NCBI RefSeq assembly: GCF_004168255.1
Contig: NZ_SEWG01000010.1
Coordinates: 1-64,000 of the forward strand
Direction of reading: 5' to 3'
Source of the DNA: Mucilaginibacter terrigena
Lineage (GTDB): Bacteria; Bacteroidota; Bacteroidia; Sphingobacteriales; Sphingobacteriaceae
Length of the DNA: 64,000 nt
Below, in pieces: positions 1-8,645 of the stretch (within the stretch, counting starts at the first letter, position 1; each line of letters begins with the position of its first letter). The position numbers and the translations under genes were made by a program. The notes below the pieces were generated by a model that did no database searches, was not told where the DNA came from, and saw only the letters and a program-made list of their open reading frames with translations.

Positions 1-1054
1 TCAAATTGTAAAAAGTATAATACAACCAGGCAGTAATGTCCAGATAACACAAAGTACTGACAAACAAGTAAATTTAGCGCAAACATGCACATCATGGTAT
101 TATTGTACTATCAGCACACTGGATGGTTTCCCCACAAGCGTTCAATGCTTTTACGGAGGCCTTGATTGTTATGACCTGCCAATTGATACAAGTTCGCCAG
201 GCATACCACCAACAAGTGGCGGCGGTGATTCGGGAGGTGGCGGATCGGGTGGTAATCCGCCTAACCCTTGTGCCGGTCAGAATCCATCAAGTATTAAAAA
301 CGGTAAAGTTATTAACTCCATAAAAATAAATTTAGTTAACCCGGGTGATGGTGGCTTTCCGCCTCCTGTATCGCCTGATCCATGCACCATACCACCATCT
401 CCGGAAGACCCTTGCGCTAAAATGAAAAAGCAAAAGCAAAAACTTCCAACTAATTTCACTGCAAAAAACACAGAAATTTTGGCAAAACCGGGTAACAATG
501 AATATGGTACTGATTTAAAATTAGCAAATTTAACTTCTAATACCTATGTTAATACACCAATTACGACGATTAATTCACCAAATTCCTGGTCACCCAATTT
601 TACTTGGAATAGTACAAGTGGATATACTATAGGTGCTTCACATAGACATCCAGCGGGGAATGCACCGTCTCCAAGTGATGTTTTGGCGTTGGTAAATAAT
701 TTGAGCAATCCTCAATTAGTGTCCGCTGGAATAACTGCTAAAGCTTTTTACAAGGCTAATGCATATAGAACTATCCTTACGAGTTCCACAACATACATTA
801 TAACGGTAAATGATTGGGAAAAATTGCAAAATTATCAAACTCACGCAGACGAACTCGATGATATCTTTATAGATATTGCTGTACAATATCAAGTAGATAA
901 CAATGTTAGTCAAAATATAGCAACAGAATATGCGTTAGCTAAATTATTTGGAGATGCTATAAATGTTTTTAAAGCACCTAATTCCTCAATAAATTTTGCA
1001 GTTGCTGGTATTGATCAAGATGGTAAATTAATTCTTATTTCTTGTCCTAATTAA
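1..1054 (+). CDS. C-terminal part of a secreted/surface protein with a JAB/MPN-like metalloprotease motif (5' partial)
   Basis: The reading frame is open from base 2 to the TAA at 1052-1054, so this is the last 350 codons of a gene that begins outside the window; the internal ATG at 422 is not a real start. The visible part begins with a Cys-containing segment, then a Gly/Ser- and Pro-rich linker (about residues 67-140), then a globular C-terminal domain. That domain carries H-R-H-P (His214, His216) followed by S-P-S-D (Ser223, Asp226). This resembles the HxHP...SxxD zinc motif of JAB/JAMM and RadC proteins, with a loop one residue shorter than usual; a possible catalytic Glu lies upstream in NNEYG. 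JAB domains occur as metallopeptidases and as toxin tips of polymorphic secreted proteins. Function here is inference. Composition is AT-rich compared with the rest of the window. Confidence 0.75.
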   Translation, partial: QIVKSIIQPGSNVQITQSTDKQVNLAQTCTSWYYCTISTLDGFPTSVQCFYGGLDCYDLPIDTSSPGIPPTSGGGDSGGGGSGGNPPNPCAGQNPSSIKNGKVINSIKINLVNPGDGGFPPPVSPDPCTIPPSPEDPCAKMKKQKQKLPTNFTAKNTEILAKPGNNEYGTDLKLANLTSNTYVNTPITTINSPNSWSPNFTWNSTSGYTIGASHRHPAGNAPSPSDVLALVNNLSNPQLVSAGITAKAFYKANAYRTILTSSTTYIITVNDWEKLQNYQTHADELDDIFIDIAVQYQVDNNVSQNIATEYALAKLFGDAINVFKAPNSSINFAVAGIDQDGKLILISCPN

Positions 1055-1065
1055 ACTAAATTAAA

Positions 1066-1599
1066 ATGAAAAATATAATTTTAATAATTGCTCTAAGCAT
1101 AATAAGTGCAACTACATGTAAGGCGCAAATTGCGTACACAAGCGATCTGGTTAAAGTCAATTTACCTAATGGTACATTTAAATTGAACAAACAACAAGTT
1201 GATGCAATTTCTAATGTTAAATCGGTAAATAAAATAGTAAAAGTGTATCCGCACAATCTTTATAAAAAGGATAATATACTATTGGGATTTAATAATGTAA
1301 ATCAAGATTCAATAAATAATAACCTGCCTGGGGTGAAAAAATTTATAGACCAACTATATCTTTCATCGGAAAGTAAGCCTAACAGGACTTATGAGTCGAT
1401 GATAAAAAATACTTATAATAATAACCATGCCCTCATTGTTAGGTATGATATTAAAAATACAGGACATATTCGTTTCTACTGTCAGAACGCATCAAAAACG
1501 CTTATTCTATCGGGTAAAATAGAATATAGTAAACTAGATTCAGCTAAAGCTAACTCACTTTTAGAAGAAGTATTAAAAAATATCCGATTTACAAAATAA
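1066..1599 (+). CDS. small secreted hypothetical protein
   Basis: This 177-residue protein starts 11 nt after the preceding stop and is probably co-transcribed with it. The first 21 residues form a signal peptide (Lys-Asn start, hydrophobic core, CKAQ end); cleavage after the Ala before Gln is common in Bacteroidota. There is a Cys at the end of the core, but the preceding residues (ATT) do not make a good lipobox. No family was recognised. The mature part is rich in Asn, Lys and Ile and contains a segment resembling a small alpha/beta fold. The gene is very AT-rich, like its upstream neighbour. Pairing with a JAB-motif protein makes an accessory or immunity role possible, but nothing in the sequence proves it. 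Confidence 0.7.
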   Translation: MKNIILIIALSIISATTCKAQIAYTSDLVKVNLPNGTFKLNKQQVDAISNVKSVNKIVKVYPHNLYKKDNILLGFNNVNQDSINNNLPGVKKFIDQLYLSSESKPNRTYESMIKNTYNNNHALIVRYDIKNTGHIRFYCQNASKTLILSGKIEYSKLDSAKANSLLEEVLKNIRFTK

Positions 1600-1610
1600 C
1601 GATATCGCAT

Positions 1611-1713
1611 TCGCTCGGCTCCAGCCGGGTGACCATTATTACAAGGCCTCTGGCCGCATATTTACGGCGGCAGGATGCCGCCTAATAGTCGTCACCCGGC
1701 TGGAGCCGAGCGA
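1611..1713. repeat. GC-rich cruciform-like palindrome at a convergent gene junction
   Basis: A perfect 23-bp inverted repeat (1611-1633 and 1691-1713, beginning TCGCTCGGCTCC) encloses a smaller perfect hairpin, GGCGGCA at 1666-1672 with TGCCGCC at 1676-1682. It sits between the 3' ends of the small secreted protein gene and the serine dehydratase gene, so it could act as a bidirectional terminator. It is strikingly GC-rich beside the AT-rich genes to its left. The GC-rich stretch continues to about 1780 with further short inverted repeats. It looks like an interspersed repeat element rather than a simple terminator, because no T-run follows either arm. Confidence 0.85.
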
Positions 1714-1808
1714 CTGCGGGGACCCGGCGATGCCTTGCATACGGACGCAGGGTCTCGTTCCGAAGAGCCTGCGAGGACGGTAATGTATATAAAATTTGAT
1801 ACGTTTTC

Positions 1809-3245
1809 CTAACACTCCGGCAAGCTTATCGGGATATTAATCGCCAACCCGCCGTCTGATGTTTCTTTGTATTTGGAGTTCATGTCCTGCGCGGTTTGCC
1901 ACATGGTGCGCACCACGGCATCAAGGCTTACTTTTGCTTTATCGGGGTTGGTTTGCAGGGCCAGCTGGCTTGCAGTTATGGCCTTTATGGCCCCCATGGT
2001 GTTACGTTCGATGCAGGGCACCTGTACAAGCCCGCCAATAGGGTCGCAAGTGAGGCCAAGGTGGTGCTCCATGGCAATTTCGGCAGCCATTAATACCTGT
2101 CGCTGGCTTCCGCCCAAACATTCGGTAAGCGCCGCTGCTGCCATGGCAGATGATACACCGATCTCAGCCTGGCAACCGCCCATCGCGGCGGATATGGTAG
2201 CGCCTTTTTTGAAGATGCTGCCTACTTCGGATGCGGTTAGCAGGAACTGGATGATGCGCTCCTCGTTAAAACCATCGCAAAACGAGATATAGTATTGCAA
2301 AACGGCGGGTATAACCCCGGCGGCACCGTTGGTTGGCGCGGTAACTACACGGCCAAACGAAGCGTTTTCTTCGTTCACGGCCAGCGCGAAACAGCTTACC
2401 CAATCGAGTATGTTCTGGAAACCGTTGCCGGTTTGGCGCATGGCCTGCACCCACTCGGCATAGTTGGTATAAGTTTTATTTGTAAGCAAGCGCTTATTTA
2501 ATGCCGATGCGCGGCGCGCCACGTTAAGGCCGCCCGGCAGGTTACCGGCAGTATGGCAGCCGCGGTACATACAATCGCGCATTACCGTGAATATATTGAG
2601 CACTCCGCTACGGGTTTCCTGTTCGCTGCGCCAGGCCAGTTCGTTCTCCATTACCACTTCGGATATTTTTAGCCCGGTTTTTATGCACCAGTGCAGCAGG
2701 TCGCCGGCGGTATCAATGGGAAAGGGCAGGTCGACTTCCGTTTTTTGCTGGGTTTGCGCGCCCTCTTTTACCACAAAGCCACCACCTATAGAGTAAAACG
2801 TGGCCGATACGGCGGTTTCGTTACTCAAAAACGCCTGGAAGGTTACCGCGTTGGGGTGGTAAGGCAGGCTCTCGGTAAACAAAAACAGCATATCATCGTC
2901 GGCAAAAAAGCTTACTTCTTTATTGCCGCCTAAAAGTAATTTATGGGTATTGTTGATGCCGGCAATTTTGGTATCTATCTGGTCAACCTCAAAAGTAACC
3001 GGGTCATCGCCGCTAAGGCCAAGCAGTATGGCAATATCGGTACCGTGGCCTTTACCTGTTTTGGCCAGCGAGCCATAAAGCAGTATTTTAACCTGTACAA
3101 CCAGCGGCAGCGCATCCTGTTGTATCAACAAGTCAACAAACTGCTGGGCGGCACGCCACGGGCCAAGCGTATGCGAGCTGGATGGGCCTATGCCTATCTT
3201 AAACATATCAAATACAGAAATTTGCTCGCGTTGTTGCATCGGCAT
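1809..3245 (-). CDS. sdaA: L-serine ammonia-lyase (iron-sulfur L-serine dehydratase, single chain)
   Basis: Converts L-serine to pyruvate and ammonia in the cytoplasm. The 478-residue chain fuses the beta domain (about 1-165, with GIGPSSSHTLGP near residue 18) to the alpha catalytic domain (about 190-478, with TAPTNGAAGVIPAV at 302-315). Cys358, Cys400 and Cys411 have spacings of 42 and 11 residues, the same as the known 4Fe-4S ligands of type II L-serine dehydratases, so the cluster should be intact. The start fits the family N-terminus (MPMQQREQISVFDMFKIG). It is transcribed alone, convergent with the gene on its left and divergent from the DUF805 gene. glyA, which also handles serine, is elsewhere in the window (49.2-50.5 kb). 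Annotation is firm. Confidence 0.96.
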   Translation of the reverse strand: MPMQQREQISVFDMFKIGIGPSSSHTLGPWRAAQQFVDLLIQQDALPLVVQVKILLYGSLAKTGKGHGTDIAILLGLSGDDPVTFEVDQIDTKIAGINNTHKLLLGGNKEVSFFADDDMLFLFTESLPYHPNAVTFQAFLSNETAVSATFYSIGGGFVVKEGAQTQQKTEVDLPFPIDTAGDLLHWCIKTGLKISEVVMENELAWRSEQETRSGVLNIFTVMRDCMYRGCHTAGNLPGGLNVARRASALNKRLLTNKTYTNYAEWVQAMRQTGNGFQNILDWVSCFALAVNEENASFGRVVTAPTNGAAGVIPAVLQYYISFCDGFNEERIIQFLLTASEVGSIFKKGATISAAMGGCQAEIGVSSAMAAAALTECLGGSQRQVLMAAEIAMEHHLGLTCDPIGGLVQVPCIERNTMGAIKAITASQLALQTNPDKAKVSLDAVVRTMWQTAQDMNSKYKETSDGGLAINIPISLPEC

Positions 3246-3354
3246 AAAATTACGGATAGTATCGGAGATTTTTTTGGGTGAAATTGTTTAAACAGCACGA
3301 AATAAATAAAACTTCTTTTTATATTTAAAAATCTCAAACCTTAATTTACAAAGC

Positions 3355-3732
3355 ATGAAGTATTATTTTATGGTCCTGCAAAAATACGCACAGTTTAGCG
3401 GCAGGGCCCGTCGTAGCGAGTATTGGTATTTTGCATTATTCAGTACTATTATCAGTTTAGCTTTAAAGTACGTCGGTATTGCGGCGGGGTCACCTTTTTT
3501 AGACAGCATTTATTCGTTAGGTGTAATTATCCCTTCTATAGCAGTTGGCGTACGCCGTATGCACGATGTTGGTAAAAGTGGCTGGTTTATTCTTATCCCT
3601 CTTTACAACTTAATTTTAGCTTGTACAGACGGCACCCCGGGCGACAACGAATACGGCCCTGACCCTAAAGGCCGCGAAGGCTTTGGCGAGTGGGATTATC
3701 AAAAACCTACTGACGTTGAAACTAACGCTTAA
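3355..3732 (+). CDS. DUF805 family membrane protein
   Basis: A 125-residue inner-membrane protein of the DUF805 (YhaH-like) family. It begins with the amphipathic segment typical of the family (Y-A-Q-F-S-G-R-A-R-R-S-E-Y-W), followed by three or four hydrophobic segments, and includes the conserved R-R-M-H-D-V-G-K-S-G-W between the last two. The family ends with a short charged tail describing a DGTPGDNEYGPDP loop, which is present here. Function of DUF805 is not established. The stop codon overlaps the start of the next gene (TAATG), so the two are translationally coupled. Confidence 0.92.
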   Translation: MKYYFMVLQKYAQFSGRARRSEYWYFALFSTIISLALKYVGIAAGSPFLDSIYSLGVIIPSIAVGVRRMHDVGKSGWFILIPLYNLILACTDGTPGDNEYGPDPKGREGFGEWDYQKPTDVETNA

Positions 3733-4067
3733 TGATATTATTTATTGAATTTTGCAGCCGCTTTAGTTTTATACAGTGGCTGCAAAATCATTTAATACCC
3801 TGCCCTTTTAAACAACTTACAGGTTTAGATTGCCCCGGTTGCGGCCTGCAACGATCAGTAATTGCGTTATTACACGGCGATATTTACCAAAGTTTTAAAT
3901 ATCACCCGGCAACAATCCTTCTTATATTTTGTGTCGCGGCTTCCATCTCCGGCAAAAACATTTCCGTTAAAAATACGGATGTAAAACGATACGCCTTTCT
4001 GGCAACGATAACTTTGTTTACCTGCAATTATCTTATTAAAATAGCAATGCTTATAATAAACTACTAA
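3732..4067 (+). CDS. DUF2752 family membrane protein
   Basis: A 111-residue protein with the DUF2752 signature: C-P-F-K near residue 24, then LDCPGCGLQRS and an aromatic/His segment, between hydrophobic helices. The paired Cys residues (CPGCG) suggest metal binding or a disulfide, but the role of the family is unknown. Its ATG overlaps the stop of the DUF805 gene; this pairing of two small membrane proteins recurs in Bacteroidota. Its TAA (4065-4067) overlaps the TAG of the convergent RDD gene (4064-4066), leaving no room for a terminator. Confidence 0.9.
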   Translation: MILFIEFCSRFSFIQWLQNHLIPCPFKQLTGLDCPGCGLQRSVIALLHGDIYQSFKYHPATILLIFCVAASISGKNISVKNTDVKRYAFLATITLFTCNYLIKIAMLIINY

Positions 4068-4813
4068 AGCTGCGTATTGCCCACATAGTGGTTATAATCG
4101 TTAAGTACCATCACTAAAAATTGATATTCGTTAACGTTGGATGGGTAGCTTACATTCAAAAACTTTTTTATTTTTATTGCCAGCTTATAAACCAATAAAC
4201 TGTTGCGGGTGCGGTTAAAGTTTTTGATAACATCATGTATCAATACAATATCCCTGTCGGTTAATTGTGCAACCTCGGCAAACGCGGGTTCATGATCTTC
4301 TGGTGACGGGGCAAAAACCAACTCGTCAAAATTATGGCTTGGGGTGGTTTTAACTACAGATGTACCGGCTACTATATCGCCTATACGCTGCTTGTTATCG
4401 GTAAAGGCAACGCACAACACCGCTGCAGAGCCAAAGCTTATGCCCATATCAATTATCCTAAAAACCCATCTAAGCAAATACTGCCCAACCGTTGGCCTGC
4501 CACCATTAAGGCTTATCACCTTTATTTTTAACGAGCGTTTACCAAAACTTTGCCCATTCATAAATAACTCGCAAACCAGGTCATAAAAAACGCTTAATGC
4601 CAGCCATATTACAATGGTTATGATCCCTACGGTTTCGTTAGCATCCGATCCATAATTATCCCTTATGAAAAGCGTTATAGTAGTTATCGCGATCGAATAG
4701 ACTATCATAAATAAAAAATAATCTATAAGCCGCGCGGCAATCCGGTCGCTAAAGTTTGCTACATCATACTCAATATTGATGTTTTGGGTGGTTGTTATTT
4801 TTATAGTGGGCAT
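4064..4813 (-). CDS. RDD family membrane protein
   Basis: A membrane protein of about 249 residues. The RDD domain starts near residue 18 (F-S-D-R-I-A-A-R-L-I-D-Y) and has about three to four transmembrane helices, the G-Q-S-F-G-K-R motif and a cytoplasmic C-terminal region. I chose the ATG at 4813 (MPTIKITT) over an in-frame TTG at 4834, because it matches the family N-terminus and because a perfect -7 box lies inside the longer version. It is divergent from the SpoIIM-like operon. RDD and SpoIIM-type proteins commonly occur together next to MoxR/DUF58 genes, so a shared envelope role is likely; the substrate is unknown. Confidence 0.88.
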   Translation of the reverse strand: MPTIKITTTQNINIEYDVANFSDRIAARLIDYFLFMIVYSIAITTITLFIRDNYGSDANETVGIITIVIWLALSVFYDLVCELFMNGQSFGKRSLKIKVISLNGGRPTVGQYLLRWVFRIIDMGISFGSAAVLCVAFTDNKQRIGDIVAGTSVVKTTPSHNFDELVFAPSPEDHEPAFAEVAQLTDRDIVLIHDVIKNFNRTRNSLLVYKLAIKIKKFLNVSYPSNVNEYQFLVMVLNDYNHYVGNTQL

Positions 4814-4817
4814 GTAA

Positions 4818-4825
4818 CAAATATA
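4818..4825 (-). promoter_or_regulatory. Bacteroidota -7 box of the RDD gene
   Basis: On the minus strand this reads TATATTTG, a perfect TAnnTTTG match, ending 4 nt before the chosen ATG at 4813. Transcription from it would start at or next to the start codon, giving a leaderless mRNA. No clear -33 TTG was found at the usual distance. Confidence 0.5.
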
Positions 4826-4905
4826 TATTGCCAAAGTAAATATTTATAGCTGTTAATTTAATTTTTGTTGTTATTTTAACCACATAAATCAACCGCCGCT
4901 GCAAA

Positions 4906-5859
4906 ATGCGAGAAGCCTTATTTGTAAAGCAAAATAATACACGTTGGACGGAGTATAAAAACACGACAACCAAAAATCCGGACGAGCTTGCCGATAGGTT
5001 TATTGCTATAACCGATGATTTGGCTTATGCAAAAACATTCTATCCCGAATCTAAAACTACGGCTTACCTAAATAAACTGGCGGCTGGCTTTCATCATACC
5101 ATCTACAAAAACCGCAAAGAGAATAATAACCGTTTCTTGTTATTTTGGAAGTTTGAATTACCCTTGATTTTCAAGAGGTATCATAAGGAGATCCTTTGGT
5201 CGTTCTTTTTTTTCATGACCTTCTTTTTTGTGGGAATGATATCTGCAAAATACGATGATACTTTTGTAAGGCTTATTATGGGCGATTCTTATATAGATAT
5301 GACCAGTGCCAATATTGCAAAAGGCGACCCATTTGGAGTTTACAAGGACAAAAGTACTTTTTGGATGCTTTATGGGATTGCAAGTAACAACCTGTACATT
5401 ACTGTTGTAACTTATGTAACCGGGCTGTTTTTTTCGTTAGGTACGGTTTTCATCCTTTTTAAAAACGGCATTATGCTGGGCGCTTTCGAATACTTTTTTA
5501 TCTCGAAAGGTTTGGGCCTCCAATCGGTATTGGTGGTGTTTATACACGGCACGCTCGAAATTTCGGCCATTATTATTGCCGGTGGTGCAGGGCTGGTGTT
5601 GGGTAACAGTATATTATTCCCAAAAACTTATACACGCATGGTATCTATGATGAAGGGCGCCAAAGACGGTATTAAAATAATAGTGGGCATTTTGCCAATT
5701 GTTGTGGTAGCCGCCATATTTGAAAGCTTTTTAACCCGCCACACCGAAATGCCTGCATGGTTAAGCATATTTATACTTACTGCTTCATTTTGCTTTATTG
5801 TATGGTATGTTGTTATTTACCCTATTTATCTTTCTAAAAAATTAAACTATAATAATTAA
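4906..5859 (+). CDS. SpoIIM-like (stage II sporulation protein M family) membrane protein
   Basis: A 317-residue integral membrane protein of the SpoIIM/DUF95 family. A hydrophilic N-terminal region (about 1-85) with the family pattern R-W-x-E-Y...A-D-R-F is followed by about five to six transmembrane helices, ending with a basic tail. In Firmicutes SpoIIM belongs to the peptidoglycan-remodelling DMP engulfment complex; non-sporulating bacteria carry homologues beside RDD, DUF4129, MoxR and DUF58 genes, as here. First gene of a six-gene run; its stop overlaps the next start by one base (TAATG). Its exact function in Bacteroidota is unknown, and the name does not imply sporulation. Confidence 0.9.
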   Translation: MREALFVKQNNTRWTEYKNTTTKNPDELADRFIAITDDLAYAKTFYPESKTTAYLNKLAAGFHHTIYKNRKENNNRFLLFWKFELPLIFKRYHKEILWSFFFFMTFFFVGMISAKYDDTFVRLIMGDSYIDMTSANIAKGDPFGVYKDKSTFWMLYGIASNNLYITVVTYVTGLFFSLGTVFILFKNGIMLGAFEYFFISKGLGLQSVLVVFIHGTLEISAIIIAGGAGLVLGNSILFPKTYTRMVSMMKGAKDGIKIIVGILPIVVVAAIFESFLTRHTEMPAWLSIFILTASFCFIVWYVVIYPIYLSKKLNYNN

Positions 5860-6713
5860 TGCTACCTAAGGTTGAGTTGGTGAGGATACGGAAGTTAAGC
5901 GAAGTGGTGGATGACAGCATCCTGTTTTTAAAGCAAAACTACCGCCCGTTGTTAAAAGCATATTTTTATATATGCGGGATGTTTTGGGTTGCAGGCATTG
6001 CAAGCGCTATGCTTAGCCAAACCCAAATGTTTCAGCTGCAAGCCAGGGGCGAATCTGCCTTTAGTTACACTTTTATTATAACCATGGTGTTGGTGTATAT
6101 TAATTTCCTGCTCACAACACTTACCACCCTATCCTACATATCGCTATACCAGCAGTATGATAAGCAGCCCCCAAGTGTAGCGGATGTTTGGTCGTACGTA
6201 AAATATTACTTTTTGCGGTTGCTGGGCAGCGCGGTTGTATTGCTTATCATCAACGCGCTGGCGTTTTTACTGTGCTTTTTTCCGGGCATTTATTGCATCC
6301 CGCTAAATATGCTCATTATAACCGTTATGGTTATAGAGAATGCCGGGCTACGCTATTCGTATAACAGAGCCAATCAATTAATAAGTAAGAACTGGTGGAC
6401 ATTAGTAAGCTCCCTTTTAGTTATCACCTTCGTTAACGTAGCAGCATTGGTGTTAATTTGCATCCCTGTTTCCATTATTTTTTTCCTGATATATTTTTTC
6501 GCACATATGGATGATAAGAACGCGTTTTATCTTGCGTTATCGTTCACAGTTAGTTTTGCTCAGGTGCTTTACCTGTTACCTGTTATTGTAACGGCATTAA
6601 GTTTTTACAGCTTTAACGAACAGCAAGACGACAACAGCCTTTTAAAACGTATTAATATGTTGGGCACCACTACTGCACATAACCCGGACGACCTGCCCTT
6701 AGAGGAATATTGA
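5859..6713 (+). CDS. multi-pass membrane protein of the MoxR/DUF58 cluster
   Basis: A 284-residue protein with about six hydrophobic helices, beginning with a short polar region (LVRIRKLSEVVDDSILFLKQ) typical of this position in Sphingobacteriaceae clusters. It resembles the membrane part of glycerophosphodiesterase-type (DUF4013-like) proteins, but I see no catalytic motif. It overlaps the previous stop and ends one base before the next ATG, so it is translationally coupled within the operon. It may form a membrane complex with the SpoIIM-like and RDD proteins; this is inference from position. Confidence 0.85.
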   Translation: MLPKVELVRIRKLSEVVDDSILFLKQNYRPLLKAYFYICGMFWVAGIASAMLSQTQMFQLQARGESAFSYTFIITMVLVYINFLLTTLTTLSYISLYQQYDKQPPSVADVWSYVKYYFLRLLGSAVVLLIINALAFLLCFFPGIYCIPLNMLIITVMVIENAGLRYSYNRANQLISKNWWTLVSSLLVITFVNVAALVLICIPVSIIFFLIYFFAHMDDKNAFYLALSFTVSFAQVLYLLPVIVTALSFYSFNEQQDDNSLLKRINMLGTTTAHNPDDLPLEEY

Positions 6714-6714
6714 T

Positions 6715-7467
6715 ATGCGCAGGTTATTATTATTTTTTACAACAACTTTTTTACTTGCCCTAAATGTTTTAGGCAAGCAACCTCAACCTATGGTAATACC
6801 CAAGGTTGCCAAAAACAATTTTAAGGGCGTTGTTAAGGCTGATAGTTCAACCATTGTAAAACGCGGTTTTAATAACGAGGCCTTAAATAACTATAAAAAG
6901 CTTAAGGATTTTGATTATACCGAAGTTAAAGGCACAAACTTTTGGGAAAGGTTTTGGGACCGGGTGTGGCAATTTATTTTAAAAATATTCAGCAAAAAGG
7001 GGAAAGCATCTACGGGCGGCAATAAAATTTTAGGTGATATTTTAATGATAGCAGCATGCGTATTCATTATTTACGCGCTGCTGAAAATGCTTAAGCTCGA
7101 CGGGTTATTTAAGCGTAAACCTAAAGATGCAACCCTTGCTTATTCAGAATCGGCAGAGGATATTAACATCATCGATTTTGATAAAGATATTGCTAATGCT
7201 ACGGCTATCCGCAACTATAGGTTGGCTGTAAGGCTACTTTACCTGCAAAGTTTAAAACTACTTAATGATGCCCGCCTTATTGATTGGCAAATAAGTAAAA
7301 CCAATAGCGTATACATACACGAAATAACCGACGCCGCTCAAAAACAATCATTTAAATTGCTTACCCGCCAGTTTGAATATGTGTGGTACGGAGATTTACC
7401 AATAGACAATAATTCATTTAAAACCATAGATGCTTTATTTAGCGATTTTAGGAGGATGCTTAAATGA
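6715..7467 (+). CDS. DUF4129 domain-containing protein
   Basis: A 250-residue protein with a signal peptide (about 1-20), a periplasmic segment with W-E-R-F-W-D-R-V-W, one transmembrane helix at about 104-122 and a cytoplasmic DUF4129 domain (about 160-250, with A-I-R-N-Y-R-L-A-V-R-L-L-Y-L and the closing F-E-Y-V-W-Y-G). DUF4129 is found almost only near transglutaminase-like or MoxR/DUF58 genes, which fits the neighbours here. Its 3' end overlaps the next gene by 4 nt (ATGA). Molecular function is not established. Confidence 0.9.
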   Translation: MRRLLLFFTTTFLLALNVLGKQPQPMVIPKVAKNNFKGVVKADSSTIVKRGFNNEALNNYKKLKDFDYTEVKGTNFWERFWDRVWQFILKIFSKKGKASTGGNKILGDILMIAACVFIIYALLKMLKLDGLFKRKPKDATLAYSESAEDINIIDFDKDIANATAIRNYRLAVRLLYLQSLKLLNDARLIDWQISKTNSVYIHEITDAAQKQSFKLLTRQFEYVWYGDLPIDNNSFKTIDALFSDFRRMLK

Positions 7468-8645
7468 AAGGTTATAAAGCATACCTTGCGGGCATCACTA
7501 TTTTGTTGATACTCTATTTTGTAGCCGAATACAACCGACCAAAAAGTATTAACTGGGATTCGACACTAAGGCGTGCCGATAAAATACCTTACGGCACATA
7601 TATTTTGTATAAACAGCTGCATGATATTTTCCCAACGGCCGATGTTAGCAACACCAACAAATCGTTATACCAGGTTTTTAATGCCGGGGATACATTAGCG
7701 GGCAATTATCTCATCATAACAAACTCCACCAATATTGGTAAAGAAGATTTTAAGGCGCTTACCAAATTTATCAGTAGCGGCAATTCGGTTTTTATATCGT
7801 CTGATAGCTGGAATGATTACCTCTCAGATACGCTTGATCTTACAACTACCCACGAATTTGAAAAAGGAAACATCGGCCTTAATTTCACCAGTCCATCGCT
7901 TAAACAAGTTGCCGATTACAAATTAGATAACCGTATTGCAAACAGCTATTTTAACAGTTTTGATACGTTAAAAGCAAAGGTTGTTAGTAAAAATCAATAT
8001 GGCAAAAGTGTTTTTTTACGCTACACATACGGCAAGGGAAACTTATTTGTATTTGCAAACCCCAGGGTTTTCACAAACTATAACCTGCTTAAACCAACGG
8101 GGGCTGCATATGCTGCTAAAGTACTCTCGTATTTACCAACGGCAGATAATGTTTATTGGGACCAGCATCAAAACAACGATATAGATGTTGACGAATCTAC
8201 CCTGCGGGTATTTTTTAGTTACCAGGCTCTTAAATGGGCATTTTATATAAGCCTTGGCGGCATGGGCATTTTCCTATTGTACGAAATTAAACGCAGACAA
8301 CGCATTATTCCTATTGTAGAACCTCTAAAAAACTCTACAGTAGAGTTTGTGAGCGTAGTAGGGAAGGTATATTACGAGCAGCGCGATAACACTAATTTGG
8401 CCGCCAAAAAGATCATGTACTTTGCCGAGCACCTGCGTAGCGTATTCGGCTTAAAAACGGCGTTCGACCAGCAATTTATAGATGCCTTTATTAATAAAAC
8501 CGGCGTTGAAGCTTCCCTGGCGAAGGACCTGATGAACCACATCAATTACCTTACCCACCAGTCGCGCGTTAGCGACCATGAGCTTATTGTTTTGAACCAA
8601 TTAATTGAAAAATTTTATATCCAATCCGGATCATATGGAAAATGA
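7464..8645 (+). CDS. DUF4350 domain-containing membrane protein
   Basis: A 393-residue protein with an N-terminal membrane anchor (about 5-22), a periplasmic DUF4350 domain (about 30-250; opens with N-W-D-S-T-L-R-R-A-D-K-I-P-Y-G-T-Y), a second transmembrane helix (about 256-274) and a cytoplasmic tail. DUF4350 has a glutamine-amidotransferase-like fold without an obvious active site. It overlaps the DUF4129 gene by 4 nt and the MoxR gene by 11 nt, so the operon is tightly coupled. The family occurs with MoxR, DUF58 and DUF4129 proteins; a sensing or regulatory role for the complex is inference. Confidence 0.88.
   Translation: MKGYKAYLAGITILLILYFVAEYNRPKSINWDSTLRRADKIPYGTYILYKQLHDIFPTADVSNTNKSLYQVFNAGDTLAGNYLIITNSTNIGKEDFKALTKFISSGNSVFISSDSWNDYLSDTLDLTTTHEFEKGNIGLNFTSPSLKQVADYKLDNRIANSYFNSFDTLKAKVVSKNQYGKSVFLRYTYGKGNLFVFANPRVFTNYNLLKPTGAAYAAKVLSYLPTADNVYWDQHQNNDIDVDESTLRVFFSYQALKWAFYISLGGMGIFLLYEIKRRQRIIPIVEPLKNSTVEFVSVVGKVYYEQRDNTNLAAKKIMYFAEHLRSVFGLKTAFDQQFIDAFINKTGVEASLAKDLMNHINYLTHQSRVSDHELIVLNQLIEKFYIQSGSYGK

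Noticed and set aside
422..1054. Separate gene starting at the ATG at 422
   Set aside because: The frame is open without a stop back to base 2 and encodes a continuous Gly/Pro linker before the ATG, so this is the inside of a longer gene.
4906..5859. Sporulation genes
   Set aside because: Only a SpoIIM-family homologue is present, in the MoxR/DUF58 context found in non-sporulating bacteria.
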